Assembly: GCA_948470475.1 (NCBI GenBank)
Contig: OX419347.1
Coordinates: 1,373,501 to 1,437,500 of the forward strand
Direction: 5' to 3'
DNA from: Galaxea fascicularis
Taxonomy: Eukaryota; Cnidaria; Anthozoa; Scleractinia; Euphylliidae
Length of the DNA stretch: 64,000 bases
The position numbers and the translations under genes are program-made. Within the stretch, counting starts at the first letter, position 1, and each line of letters begins with the position of its first letter. The notes under the pieces were generated by a model. It was not told the origin of the DNA, made no database searches, and worked only from the letters and a program-made list of their open reading frames with translations. Below are positions 1 to 12,114 of this stretch, in pieces.

Positions 1-430
1 ATCTCTAAAAATATCAGCAGGATGAAAAAGAATGAAAATTGGTACACTTTAAAATTGTATTATAATTGTACTTTAAAAAAACCAATATGGCGCAACTTTC
101 TCGGATAATTATGTTGCTATCCATTCAGTGGATAAAACGTGGCAGCTTACAACTTTTTTATTCTCTGGCGGAATAGAGGTTTGTCCCCTGGATAACCTTG
201 TCCATTCTGCTAATAGTTAGGACCTAAAAACTGTGGCAAGTCTTAATATGACCTGCTGGCCTCGGCACCAAGTATAGATTCGAAATTAGAGTTTCGATAT
301 CACAGCTGCTAAAAAAAATGACGGAAAAAAAGGAAATTTTCTTGAGACCACTGCAGTCAATGCAAGTGAGAACTCTTGCCACGTATTTAGGCTCCAATCA
401 CACACCATTAGATAATAGTTCACAACTTAC

Positions 431-3400
431 TTCTCAATGGTAGCGCCATGGGACAGCAAAAACTCTGCTACTTGATCGTGCCCATTACGGCAAGCAAGAT
501 GAAGGGGAGTCATGCCCTCGTTGTTCTGTAAGTTGATCATACGTATGTTTCGCCCAACCAAAAGGTTCTCTACTATTGGTAACCAACCGTATCTAATAAT
601 GTAAAAAAAAAATTAGGAGGACTTGGGGAGAACCACAGGCTTTTAATATTATACAAACTGCCTACCAGCCTCAGTCTCAACACCTAAGCCACGTGCGGTC
701 AACCAAAAACTTCCCGTCGGGGTGGGAGTTAGTGTTTTGCTGATTTTTTTTTTTACCATGGCATTACTGTTTGAAGCATACATGAAGGTAAAGACAATGC
801 ATCGAGTCTTACATGATATGCCCGCTATGAAAAATAAAAATATGGCCGCTCGATCGGTAAAATGTTGTTTACGTTTTACAAGACGTTTTCTCGAAGGCAG
901 TGGCTATTCGTACGGGAGCAAGCTATCCAGCGGTCTGAGTGTAAACATGGGTTTGGTGAGGAGTTCTCATTCCCGCAGGCTCACAATATTGCATATAAAC
1001 CTTGTGCATCCGTGCCCGTACGAGTAGCCACTTCTTTTCTCGAAAGTTTCTTCGCGCCGACCTTCCCTCGGGGGTTCAGCCTAAATTCAAAGGAAGGAAA
1101 AAAAAAGTTCATTGTATGATATTCCTTGGTGTGAAAGACTGTAATGGTTTTGTTGGCATACGATAGACGACTACTTTTCCACTGGTAATCCTTCCGTGAA
1201 AGTCTTCGAACGTTCAGCTTGATTTTTAGCGGAAAAAACCACAGCGATCTGATAACTTGGTGTAAATCTTAGGTAAGATCTCTCGTCATTTCGATTCCGG
1301 TGGTACCCATTTAGAAATAGTTACAGATGAGCCTCAACAAGAGGCAAAGATCCACTAAAAGTCGTTAAAAGCCTATAATTCCGCCATGTTGTTAAGATTA
1401 CCATGTGGCTCAAATGAGGCTCTAGCCCGCGAAAGTCCCGGATGTGACGGGGCATTCTACGCGACGTATCAAGAGAGACTACCGAGAAAACTGTCGGCAA
1501 GAACAGCAACGTTTAGAAAATGAAATGAGCGGTTTTCAACTCAGTGTCGTAAAGGAAAAAGTAAAAGAATTTCTCTGATCAAACAGATCTCATAAAGAAT
1601 TCGAACGGCAGTAAAATGTAGCCGGCGCCAAATGCGGTAAAATGCTTGTGAGCCGGTCTTGATTGTTTAGCTCTCATTGGCTGAGAAAGTGATGCGAGTT
1701 AGCAAACTAAAGCTCAGAATTTCCACTCTATCTTGAATCTGATTTTCACAGTGTTGAAAACCAAACAAGAAGAGTCAAGTCCCCTTCCTGAGTACCCTCA
1801 GAGATTCTAGCTGTAATGTTGTCTTCGCTACGACCTGCGCTTTCAAAATTAAATAGCATTATTCCTTTTTCTAATTTGTTTTCTACGTGGAATTAAGTGA
1901 AGGAATAACACGCCTTTGAGGCATTTCTTCGTTAGCTTCTTAGATATGATCTCTCGTAATCCGGTGTTATCACTTACTTGGCAGCTATATGTAAAGGCGT
2001 GTCTAAATCATTTGATGTGACACCAGCGGCAGCTTTGTTGGTAGCCATAAGAAGCGAAATGTTCTATAAGAGAGGAAGGGAAAACGAAAGTGTGCAAGGA
2101 AAACATTGGTTGAATTTTGGAGGAATAAGGACCAATCAATCAATATACGATGCAGGGCTAGTAACAAATGAGCTCAACCTATTTTCTGTGTGCCATGCAC
2201 AGAGATGATCACGGAATTCAACTTACCTTGGTTTGCCCCCTCCTTGCTGCGTAATGAACAGGTGTGAAACTTTTGTTATCTTTGTCAGTAATAAGGTATG
2301 CTGATGACGGCTCCTTCATGTTTTGATATAAGATAGAAACAGTCAGTTGTAAAAAGTATGGCTAAAGTAATCTCAGGTTTGGTTGAAAATTATTGCTCCT
2401 TATCCCCATATCTCAAGACCAACGAAACTCCATTCAAGAAAGTCGCACCACAGACCTTTAACAGTAGCTCCATTGCTTCAGCATGAGGCACGGCCGCATG
2501 TAAAACTGATCTCTGCTCTACGCTTTTTACTGTGACGTCAGCCCCTCGTTCTAATAGCAGCTGAATGGTATTTACTCCTCCCTTCTCAGCAGCTTTGAAC
2601 AGGGGGGTGCAACGAGTTCTGTCAGGGGGATCCACAGAAGCACCCTGTAAGGAGAATAATCGAATCTTGAAACCTAGAAACGTCTATGTTCCACCATAAA
2701 TTTAATTTTTTGGAGCGTAAATATCGAGCCTAATTCTATGCGTAATTAGGACGCAGATCGTTTAAATCTCTTGAAACCCTTGTAAACTGCGAACTTCGTA
2801 AGGTATGCAACTGGCTAACAGCAAACAGGTTAACCCTCAACATTGATAAATCTAATAATGTTATTTTTCGACCTTACCAAAAGCGACTAACGCTTAAACC
2901 GAAAATTGTGATATATGATAATGTACTGAGCAAATCCGTTCACCTTGAATGCAAAGATTATGTAAAATACCTTGGGGTTTTAATAGACTGCAGTTTAAGC
3001 TGGAAATCTCATATTGAACACATTGTAGTCAAAATAAGTAGATTAGTTGGGATTATAGCGAAACTTAGACATTTTGTGCCACGAAATACTCTACTGTGCA
3101 TCTATCAATCTTTAATATTGCCCTACATATCTTATGGCCTGACTGCATGGGGTCTTGCAAGTAAATCCTACTTGACAAAAATCTTAGTTCTTCAAAAAAG
3201 AGCACTTAGATTTATATTTTCCGTGGAGAGATGTGAACATGCAGTCCCTTTGTTTATTCATGCCGATATTTTACCTCTAAATTTTCTTTATTTCAAATCC
3301 GTCTGTTGCTTAATGCATGATATACGAAACCGGAAGGTACCTAGTAACATTTTAAACCTATTCAGCGACACTACCAGTATTCATTCTTATAACACTCGGT

Positions 3401-6400
3401 CCTCGTCAGCAAATAAATTCTATATTAAGAAATCTAGGTTAGAAATCCAAAAAAGAGCTTTCTCAAGAGTAGGAGCTAAAATTTGGAATGAGATGCCAGC
3501 ATCATTGAGAGAGCTCCCCAAGAAACACTTCCAAACAAATCTCCACTCTTTCCTTCTCGATATTCTTAAGAAGCATAATGACTATATTGATATTTCCCAA
3601 ATTACCTCTGCCCTAAAAACGTACAATTGAACTTGAGTTTTTCATTCAAACAAACCTTGTAAGAGTCATTGAACTTGTAATTTATGTTAACGATTTGACG
3701 ATTTAATGATTTGGTACAATCTGTTTAAAAAGTCTCCTCTTGTAAATTTATTATTAATTGTAATTGTTTTGTATGACTGTTCCGCCCAGACTAGCAATGC
3801 TATTTGCGGAACAGTCCTTTCTACGCTGGATATTCATTCTATAAATAAAAGTTGTTGTTGTTGTTGTTGTTGTTGTTATACCTGATCTAGCAGATATTCC
3901 ACCACCTGCACGTGATTGTTGGCGGCGGCTCTGTGGAGAGGGGTCTGTCCTTCGCTGTCAATCAGTGTTATTCGACAGATAGAAGGATCGTGATTGGCTA
4001 GAAGTTTTACTGTCTCAAGAGAGCCTTGTGCGCATGCCATATGGAACGGCGTACTTCTGTCAGAGGCCTGGAGGTAAGAATGAAGGAAAGTAGAATTTAA
4101 AAAAATACGAGCTCATCACTGTCCTTCAAGTAAGCGTGAAAAGATAATATAAAAGATGTATTCCTATGGGGATCTGGAGGGATGATCTCAGAACCAAAAC
4201 ATATTCCCCTAAGAAGGAGCATATGCATGATTCTGATTTCTTTCACGTTTCTATAATGATTCTCAAAACTACAAGGCACGCTAAGGAGTTAAAAAATCGC
4301 ATACGTGGTTACCGAACAAACAGTGAACTGTTGCGCAGAATTCAAAGTGTTTTGTCTCTTTTTAGAAATCTGTACTAAATCGATGAGATTTTGTTTACAT
4401 TTCCACAGTGTATGAAAACCTACTTTGCAAACACACTATCAGTTAAGTTTCTACAACAATTTACTCTTGATTCATGTTCAAAAGGGTTTCTGTTGCATTT
4501 CTTGGCCAACATCGTAGGAGGCCAGACGAACTCGAATTAAACCAGTATCTGCCATGCTACCCATGCGCATTATTCTAAACTACTTTTATTTATAGCACTC
4601 GTCAACCAACCTTTGGGCATCGCACTCTTGATCCATTTTCTAAACACATTTGAACGATCTGTTGAATAAAAATGGAATAGAGGCAAAAAAAAAAACATGA
4701 AAGGAGGAAGGAAGGAAGGAAGTTGGGAGGGAGGGAGGAGGAGAGAGAGGCGGGGAAGGGAAGTAGGCAACAGAGAGAATGAAACTCTGCGTCATCATGG
4801 CAATGCTTTGAGCACAACACCATAGAACTAGTGCTATTCCGTCTTCATCACTGTCATCTATACGTAAACAGCAAACGACAAACAAACAAAAACAATCAAA
4901 ACTCCAAGGAAGCCCGCTGCTTATCTTTACTAAGACAGTTTGTTGTAGCGTTGTATGCAATGTTAAACAATTGAGGGACTGACGGAATGTTCATCCTATA
5001 ACAAGCAAGGGAAGAACACAAAATGTGGACAACCTCAGCTGACAAGAATGGAGCCATTGCGTTAACATTCGCTTTTTTTCAATCTCACCTGTAAACTTCC
5101 ACTGTCTACAGCCATATGTAAGAGGGAAGAGCCTTCCATATCGGCCTTGTAAAGAAACGAATCTATGTCAAGCTGGTGTTGTTTGACTGAAAGGTAAAAA
5201 GATCGTACACCGCATCTGTTAATAAGGATTTTAACCTCCATAATGAAAATCTCACCAGTCATATTTTTATCTAGGTCTTAATTAGCAATTTTTCATACTC
5301 TTTATTTTTAGCCTGCATTGCGCTGACTTGCGTGAATACACAGGAAGAGTCCACAGCTCCTCATATCTCTGCTGAACTCGAGCCAACAGTTAGCGATCTC
5401 TGTAATTCATCCCCATAAACCCTAACCGAGCTGAGTATATGTCCCGGTCCCCACCCCTCCCCAATGGTCCTGCTGTCTTTCGCCAGTTTGACCATTTTCT
5501 ATGGAGGGCAATACATTCTTACTTATCACGTATTCGGTTAGAAAGAAACCCTTATCGTTACCTTATTATACAGATTAAAAGAAGTGTTAAAAATTAGTTT
5601 TGAGCATACAGGACTTGGAAACTGTCGATTTACCATACTGGAAGAAATATTCCACAACGTCTTTAGCCCCTCTCTCTACTGCATGACCCAAAGGTGTCAT
5701 TTGGTCTTCATCGCCTTTGTCAATTATTGCTCTATTCTCAATCTAGCAAATAACAAAAAGGGGGATGTGTATCAACCAATGGTAATACCCTATTATTAAT
5801 AACGAATTTTTCATACTAGCTCTTAGGGTTAAAATATTGCCAACTAAAGTAAGACTAAAGACTGTACGGCAGAAGCTCCAGTCTCAACACAGGTTCCCTG
5901 GAGGGTACACCTCGATGTCCTCATTTCGTCGTCACCTTTATGAATTAGAAAACTGAAACTGACGCTTTTCACCAGCAAGGTCGCTGCAGCTTTGGTACTT
6001 TCCTTGCTTTCCTGTTTAATAATTCACGGAAATAAATGTTGGTGGGAGCCCTATGGCGGACAAGGCTTCTGTTCCCTGAGGCTTAAATAAGAGTAAACCG
6101 CACGGAGAACTTGGTATCAGGACTCAAATATTTAGTTCCAGCCTTCCGATTGGCTAATTATACAGTGCCAATCAATTTACATACCAACATCTTGCAGACG
6201 TTCACTCGCTCCATGCCTGCCGCCAGGTGTAGAGGAGTGATCAGAGCGCGGCCAGTTGCGTTCGCGTCACATTGGGGGTTTTGAAGCAATACCTATAGCA
6301 AACAAGAAACGCAACGATTTGAAAAGTTAAAGGCACTGAAGTGTTCCTTGCTAAAGGCAATTGTGACATTAAAGGCATTTTTTTTCTTTTCAAGGACTAG

Positions 6401-8860
6401 AAATAGCCAGTCCATTAGGAATATTTTAAAATAATCGACGTTTCAATAAGATCAGAAATTCAGCTGAGCAACTTTGTTGTCGGGAAAGCAGGTAGTACTC
6501 TAACTAAACACCGACTCTAACCTTTTCACTTGTGACAAATGGTTGGATTTCTCCAGAAAGGTTCGACAAAACTTTTTGAAATTAAAATTAAAAAGGGACC
6601 TTCGTAAAAGTCTGTAAAGCGCTCATTTGAGGGTTAAAACACTTACTGATGCCAAACCACTTGTTTTAACTGCTGAATAGAACTGAACAACTCGACATTA
6701 ATTCCGTTTGTGAGGGTCGCTAACCCAACTCTTCTTAGCTTAACGTACCTCTAATATTCGCTCGTCACCAACCCTCACGGCTGTGTGAATAGGTGTGTCA
6801 CCTCTCTCATCCTGCACTTGGATATTCGCTCCTCTGCTGAGTAAGATCTGCACCACACGAAGCTGCTTCCCCAGAATAGCATTGTGTAATGGCGTCCGAC
6901 CAAACTCATCGGTGACAAGATCTGTTAATATGACAGTGTTATAGCGAGTTTTCAAATTGAGCGTCGAAGGTACTTCGAGTTTTCGTGATAGGTTGACAAA
7001 ACTTGTCGTAATCAGTGTAACCTGATTGCGAATGTTAAAACACCAATTCAATCATAAGTCGATACATGACGTAATAAACAAAAGTGTCTCTCAAATCTGT
7101 AAATACAAATTGAAATCTCTCTTGATAATCATTAACGTATTTGACTATTGCCACTGAGTTGTGTTGGTGTCGTTTCGAAATAGCAAACTTTTTAACTTAG
7201 TTTGAGAGACGTTCAACTTAAAGATAGACTTATAGTCAGGGGCACCTATCGACAAGTCTCGGCAGATATCTGTTCCGTTGAGGGTAGTTCGCCTTAGGTT
7301 TTTGGCGTTGATCAAAGATTGCACTCAGATTTTCGTAGCTGAAGCGTGGCTTCAACGATTCACAGTGGGGAAATAGCGTGCGTTAGTTTTTCTTTCAAAA
7401 CAGTGAGGTCTGCAATATGGCTAATTTTGCAGGATCTCTAACACAGTCGATGTCGGTTTTATGCTAACTGACAATCAAGGAAATCACTCACCCACTCCTT
7501 TGGAGATCAGTGCCTCGACTGCTCCTTCATCTCCGTTCATCACGGCCTGATGAAGCTGCTTTGATTTTGATCCTTTCTGTAATTGGTGTGATTTTCAGTA
7601 ACTTGATGCCTTAACAGTTTCACTCAATAGTTACAAGCTTGAGTTTAAGGTACCTTTCGAGATTACTCGACCTTAGCTTAAGGTCTGAACGTTAAATGTA
7701 GAATGTAAAATGCCTTTAAAACTATGGAAACGATATTAAAATGAAAATGTTCATCCGTCCCAGTGAATTCCCTACTGGGGTCTTCTCTGATCTTGATCTA
7801 TTGCTTGCGGAATTTGAACAAACTAACAGCATCTGGCTTGTGGTGATGTTTATGGCACAATGGCAAAGACTTTACTGGAAATGTGTATTACGAGAGTCAT
7901 TACATGTATAATTCAGTTTCACGGAATTTACGCACACATTACACAAAAACAACAATCGGTTGTCACTGTATTGACATATGCTAATGTAGTGATTATGAAG
8001 ACTAAGACGATGGTATATTCTGCTGTGCTTTGTCTTGAGTTTGTCTAAAAGTGTTGAGTGTTCACTTGGATCCTGAGCTGTGACGCTACTTTGGAAATTA
8101 TACTGTGGGTGGCTTACAATTGAAAAAAAAGGTGTAAATTTGTATCTCGCTTTTTGTTTCTTTTGTTCACTTCTCGTTGGTTAAAAGTGGTTTTAACTTG
8201 TTCGAACACCTTTTTTGGCGCGTGGCCAAAAGCCATCAAGCAACCGACCTGCCGAGAAGCAACCAAGCCAAAACTAGCCAACTAGGTATGGCTTTTTGTT
8301 AGTTGTTTGCTCATTTGCTAGCTACCAAGCAAGCAACCAACAATTAATCGACCGAAAAGAACAAGCAAATAAGCAAACAACTATCAAACTCCAAAAAGCG
8401 ATAAATAGAAGAACTGAAGAAAGAAACCTTAAAACTGCATAATCATAGGCGTACGGGCCAGGGGGGCTGCAGCCCCCGCAAAATTTTGGACAGCCTAGAT
8501 TTTATTTGGCAGCAAGAGAAATTTGGGCAAAGCCATTATTTATTTATTCATTTGTAGGCCATTGTTAGTGTGTCGTATGACCCTCGTTTCCTTTCGACTG
8601 TTTCGTAAAATTTGGGCAACTTGTAAGAATTTTATGGGCAAATGGCTCACCGCCCCCCCTGGCCAAAAAACGGCCGTACGCCTATGTGCATAATATAAAA
8701 CCGCAAAAGCGTCCTTTACCTCTTTGGGATCGTCATCGTCGACAACAGGTTCGTTCTCTGTTTCAGATCCAGCGCTGAACTTACGATCTTTGAAATTGCC
8801 GTTCTTCATCTCTATCGCATTGCCATTGGCAATGCCCTTTTTCTTCTTATTTGCTGGCAT
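431..8860 (-). CDS. TRPA1-like ankyrin-repeat cation channel, N-terminal half (11 exons, 3' end outside window)
   Basis: Exons read on the minus strand: 8720-8860 (ATG at 8860), 7492-7576, 6749-6921, 6185-6292, 5634-5742, 5089-5186, 3882-4067, 2456-2644, 2227-2313, 1978-2063 and 431-592. All junctions are GT-AG and the phases join without a break. A short lysine/acid-rich head of about 47 residues is followed by some 430 residues of ankyrin repeats, for example TPLHNAILGKQ, TPIHTAVRVGD, TPLHRAAANNH, TPLHIAAK and TPLHLACRNGH. Repeat spacing, irregular insertions and overall order resemble the N-terminal domain of TRPA1 channels, which sense irritants and temperature at the plasma membrane. The transmembrane pore would lie beyond base 1, so the channel identity is inference; ankyrin-repeat protein is certain. 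One half repeat seems to be missing between exons 6 and 7, so a small exon in 4068-5088 may have been overlooked. Confidence 0.8.
2757..3879 (+). mobile_element. 5'-truncated non-LTR retrotransposon (LINE), C-terminal reverse-transcriptase part
   Basis: An open frame runs from about 2765 to 3630, antisense to the host gene. It encodes the end of a LINE reverse transcriptase, with WLTANRLTLN followed by KYLGVLIDCSLSW and the thumb/C-terminal part (ISYGLTAWG, RVGAKIWNEMP). A 220-bp 3' untranslated region follows, ending in a (GTT)n tail at 3851-3878. The 5' part is absent, as is usual for abortive target-primed insertions. The reading frame is intact over about 240 codons, so the copy is fairly young. 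A jockey/CR1-like group is likely from the motif style, but the clade is not certain. Confidence 0.9.
4699..4761. repeat. Purine-rich low-complexity tract
   Basis: GGAAGGAAGG and GGGAGGGAGG runs lie in an intron of the TRPA1-like gene. Long open frames on the opposite strand here are composition artefacts. Confidence 0.8.
8444..8686. mobile_element. hAT-like non-autonomous DNA element with 8-bp target duplication
   Basis: A 243-bp element begins CATAGGCGTACGG and ends with the inverted form CCGTACGCCTATG. The inner ends are also inverted (GGCCAGGGGGG and CCCCCCTGGCC). Perfect 8-bp direct repeats TGCATAAT flank it at 8436-8443 and 8687-8694, the duplication size of the hAT superfamily. It sits in the first intron of the TRPA1-like gene, 33 bp from the exon 1 splice donor. 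No transposase is encoded. Confidence 0.85.
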
Positions 8861-9641
8861 TGCTACAAAAGAGTTGAAAACAAACATAACTGGTGCTGAT
8901 GACACCGTGCGTAGTTACCTCGTCGGAAAACGTTTCCCACATTCGTCAAACCGTTTCCGACCTTGTTTCACACAAACGGCATTGGATAAGGGTAAACCTT
9001 AGAACGCAATTTCAATGCACTCAATATTGTCATTATGTTCATTCTGAACTTATTGCGTCGCGTCGATTTTCGTGAAGCCTTGCCGCGGTCAGCTGCAAAA
9101 CCTATCCTGAGAATATCTTTTGGTTTGTTCTCATATTACAAAGGCCCTCCGCAGAAAGAAAAAGATCGAAAAGAGAAACCTAGTTAAGCGGAAAGTGTCA
9201 GTAAGGAACCTCAGCATCGATGTCTTTGTTTAATGACGAGGCAAAGATTTTGGTAAGAACCGAATCTCGTTCAAAGACTGACATATAATTATTCGAAGAA
9301 TTGGTATATCAGTGCCTAAGTTGCGACTTGAAAGTGGCTGTAACCATCAGTGACGAATAGGCTCTCACCTTTGTTAGGTCAGGATACGAAAAGGACTCTC
9401 CTGTCCAAAGTACTTTATAAACGTATATAGCCTCTTTACAGACCGGTCAGGTGTTTCGTGCACGAACGTTTGTCAAATTCGGTAAAAATAACACAATTAA
9501 GGGAAGTGGAAACAATGGCACTCTTCCGGATCCCGATCTTTTGAGAAACAATCACGGTTATTACACGTAAAGTGAGCGTTTATGGTAGAAAACTAGCAAT
9601 TCAAACTCAGACAAGTAGTAACGGAAACCAGCTATTTTTAA
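8861..9641. other. Upstream region of the TRPA1-like gene
   Basis: This is non-coding DNA upstream of the start codon at 8860, where the promoter and 5' untranslated region should lie. No clear TATA box or coding segment was recognised. Confidence 0.4.
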
Positions 9642-10036
9642 TTAGTAAAATCCAACTAGTGGTCTATTATCAATGCTGCGTTCTGATTGGTTGAGCTACT
9701 AGTAGGCTATTTGTTATAGCCCACTAGTAGCGAAAAGCGCCGGCTTTGAAAACCAAAACAATGGCGGCTGAATCGCGTTTTGCTGAAGTTTCGGACGAGT
9801 ATTTGAGCTCATTTTACATAAATCTATATCAAAATCTACAAAGAAATCAACTAAATATGGAACGAAGATATTTAACGGTAGGAATGCACAAAATAAATTT
9901 GAACTGTTGACAAATTTGACTCCTTTTGCAACTACTATTTCTATCGTCTTTGTTTTGGCGGCAAATAAGAATTAAAGTCTAGCTTTAGCTAGCGAAAGAT
10001 GTTTTGTCTCGATATTTTTTTGACCAACTAGTTGGC

Positions 10037-10045
<9 letters not shown>
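9642..10045. mobile_element. Inverted-repeat element carrying a degraded recombinase-type first exon
   Basis: The ends are imperfect inverted repeats: TTAGTAAAA-CCAACTAGT on the left (9642) and ACTAGTTGG-TTTTACTAA on the right (to 10045). The interior has a promoter-like stretch with repeated ACTAGTAG motifs and then a start codon at 9761. It looks like the 5' end of a DNA transposon or a deletion derivative. The family was not determined. Confidence 0.6.
9761..9877 (+). pseudogene. Fragment of Crypton/KIAA1958-like first exon
   Basis: The frame from ATG 9761 gives MAAESRFAEVSDEYLSSF. It is then best continued in the next frame by a K/S/T-rich stretch ending KYGTKIFN just before a possible GTAGGA donor at 9878. 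Proteins of the KIAA1958/ZMYM-like, Crypton-derived recombinase group in cnidarians often begin with RFAEVSEEEL-type motifs followed by NTKKAT-like helices; this family link comes from memory of such proteins. One frameshift separates the two halves, so this copy is not functional. Confidence 0.45.
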
Positions 10046-10069
<24 letters not shown>

Positions 10070-10152
10070 GGCCTCTGAGTCAATAGCCCATTCGGCCTTC
10101 GGCCTCATGGGCTATCGACTCAGAGCCCGTTCGGGCCCGAGGAATAATTGTT
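10046..10152. repeat. Long near-perfect hairpin (palindromic repeat)
   Basis: The 107-bp sequence folds on itself. AACAATTATTCCTC at the left pairs with GAGGAATAATTGTT at the right, CTCTGAGTC pairs with GACTCAGAG, and ATAGCCCAT pairs with ATGGGCTAT around a CGGCCTTCGGCC centre. It directly abuts the element at 9642-10045 and is probably part of the same transposon end. Confidence 0.85.
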
Positions 10153-10748
10153 AATTATAATAAGTTGACGTGACATTTCCGTGTAAACAAGTTGAGTTTT
10201 TAAATTTGTTTTTCTGTGAAGTCACAGACACACAATGCCATTTTTTTTCTTAAACTAGCAGGGGAATGTAAAACGAGTTTGTTGCGTTCCATTTTTCAAT
10301 TGTGTGGAAGATAAACCTAGTAGTTTTTATAACTGGTTATTTTTGATCAGCGAAAACACGGTTTGCATGAGGATAAGATATTTCCGTCCGAATACTGATT
10401 TGGACGGGATTTGGAATTCTTCTTATTGAGAGTGAAAGTATGGCTTGAAAGGGAAGTTAACGGTCCGAGGCCAGATTAACTTAGAGTTTCTTTATTTTAA
10501 CGTAAAAGCTGCTTTTTAAAACCCCAAATCCATCTCAGTTACTTATGCGTACATTCTAAAATTTCATAGCTGAATAAGCAAACGAGTGCAAATGGTTCAA
10601 ATAGTTTAGTGTTGACATCAGACGGTTGGGGAGACTTGCCTTCCTCAGGAAAGATGTGCGAGTTGGCTTCAATTATATGAGCGCACTTTGTGTCATGGTC
10701 GACACCAATATCGGACCATGCTTTTTGTGGCTCTATACACTTATCGTA
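10153..10748. other. Intergenic DNA, nothing recognised
   Basis: AT-rich sequence with no coding exon, RNA gene or clear repeat boundary that could be supported. Confidence 0.4.
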
Positions 10749-11158
10749 ATCTTAGGCTCGATTCAGCGGACGCTGTACTTTTCATGAGCCGAGCCTAATT
10801 CATAGAATTAAGTACATGAAAATTTCGGCATCAGTTAGGAATGACAATTTCATTCTGGAACGGCTTAGCCGTTCTTCCCGCCTGGCTTGGCCAGGAATTT
10901 CGACTTTAGAACGGCTTTGATTCAGACGCCGAACTTTTCATGAGCCGAACGTCATGCATAAATTATCATTGGGTATATATTTTGAAAACCAGTGGCAATA
11001 TTGATTAGTTTTCCTGCAATTGAATTAAGACGGCTGTGGAACGGCTTACTGAGTTCGAAGTCTGAATCAACAGGCGTACGTTTGGTAATTTGGGTCGGTC
11101 CAAATTCGAATTTAGTTCAGCTCATGAAAAGGACGACGTCTCGGAACCGGGCCTGATG
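10749..11158. mobile_element. MITE-like element with imperfect terminal inverted repeats
   Basis: The left end (TTAGGCTCG, later CTTTTCATGAGCC) and the right end (GCTCATGAAAAGG, later CCGGGCCTGA) are imperfect inverted copies over about 45 bp. CTTTTCATGAGCCGA occurs again inside at about 10935. No coding capacity or certain target duplication was seen. Confidence 0.55.
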
Positions 11159-11693
11159 ACAAAATTCTACGGCTGCAGTCCAATTATGTTTCTATACATT
11201 ACTTTATGCAATCCATAAAGCACGCAGAAGGCAAATTTGTGAACAGCTTGCGTACAGTATACAGTTAAGATCGCAAAGGAAAAGTACTTCTCAGCAACTC
11301 TTTTGCGATTTGAATGATCACACCTTTGGGAGTCGGTCACAAGCTCAAAGGTTACGTTTGAACTCCACTGTACACCGTCGCAAACAACAGCAAAGGAATT
11401 TAAAGGAGCAGTCTCACGCTATTTTTAGTAACCCATTGAAAATCAAAAATTCGCTTTTCGGTTTATGCCAAAGGTAAAATAATGGTTAAAATACTTTTAA
11501 AGGTTTACTGCAATGCAAAGAAATTATGCTCATACGATTTCGGAGGCAGACAACTGAGACAGAAATCAATTCAAACTTAAAAACGTCGGCCCAGTTTTCA
11601 AGTTTGAATTGAATTTACGTGTTGCAGTTATCTAAAAATGGATTTTAACGTATTTCGGTTCGTCCTTTCACTCTAAATTCACTTTGTTTCGCC
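11159..11693. other. Intergenic repeat-like DNA
   Basis: No gene was recognised. Around 11560-11630 AATCAATTCAAACTT and AAGTTTGAATTGAATTT form an imperfect inverted repeat about an internal GTCGGCCCAG, which suggests another small fold-back repeat. Confidence 0.4.
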
Positions 11694-12114
11694 GCCGACC
11701 GGTTGGCTCAGTTGGTAGAGTGCCGGACTAACGTGCGGGAGGTCGTGGGTTCAAACCCCGGCCGGACCAACACTCAGGGTCTTTAAATAACTGAGGAGAA
11801 AGTGCTTCCTTTGCAATGACATCTGCAAATGGTTAGACTTTCTAGTCTTCTCGGATAAGGACGATAAGCCGGAGGTCCCGTCTCACAACTCTTCACAATT
11901 GGTTATGTGGGACGTTAAAGAACCACTAGGGACGTAACGAACCCTGGCTGTGACCACCCCTAGTACCGACCTTGGGGCATCTTTCGTTTACTGTAATGAT
12001 TGTAAACTGCACCATGTAGTCTGGTTAAAAGTCCCCAAAACAGTATTGTAAATTAGTCTTGAAAAGCCCCTTGGGGAAGGCTAATTAATGTATTGTATTG
12101 TATTGTATTGTATT
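11694..12114 (+). mobile_element. tRNA-derived SINE
   Basis: The head is tRNA-like, with a box A (TGGCTCAGTTGG, 11704-11715) and a box B (GGTTCAAACC, about 11748), the internal RNA polymerase III promoter. A body of about 320 bp unrelated to tRNA follows, ending in a (TGTAT)n tail at 12089-12114. The tail and body show that this is a SINE retroposon and not a tRNA gene. Flanking target duplications could not be made out. Confidence 0.85.

Noticed and set aside
722..1119. Overlapping 101- and 85-codon plus-strand frames
   Set aside because: They lie in an intron of the minus-strand ankyrin gene, lack domain signals and overlap each other in different frames.
4570..4960. Overlapping long frames on the minus strand rich in Ser/Pro/Leu
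   Set aside because: They arise from the GGAAGG low-complexity tract inside an intron and have no family resemblance.
11694..11768. tRNA gene with box A and box B
   Set aside because: The tRNA-like head is fused to a body and a (TGTAT)n tail, and a proper acceptor stem is not formed, so it is a SINE.
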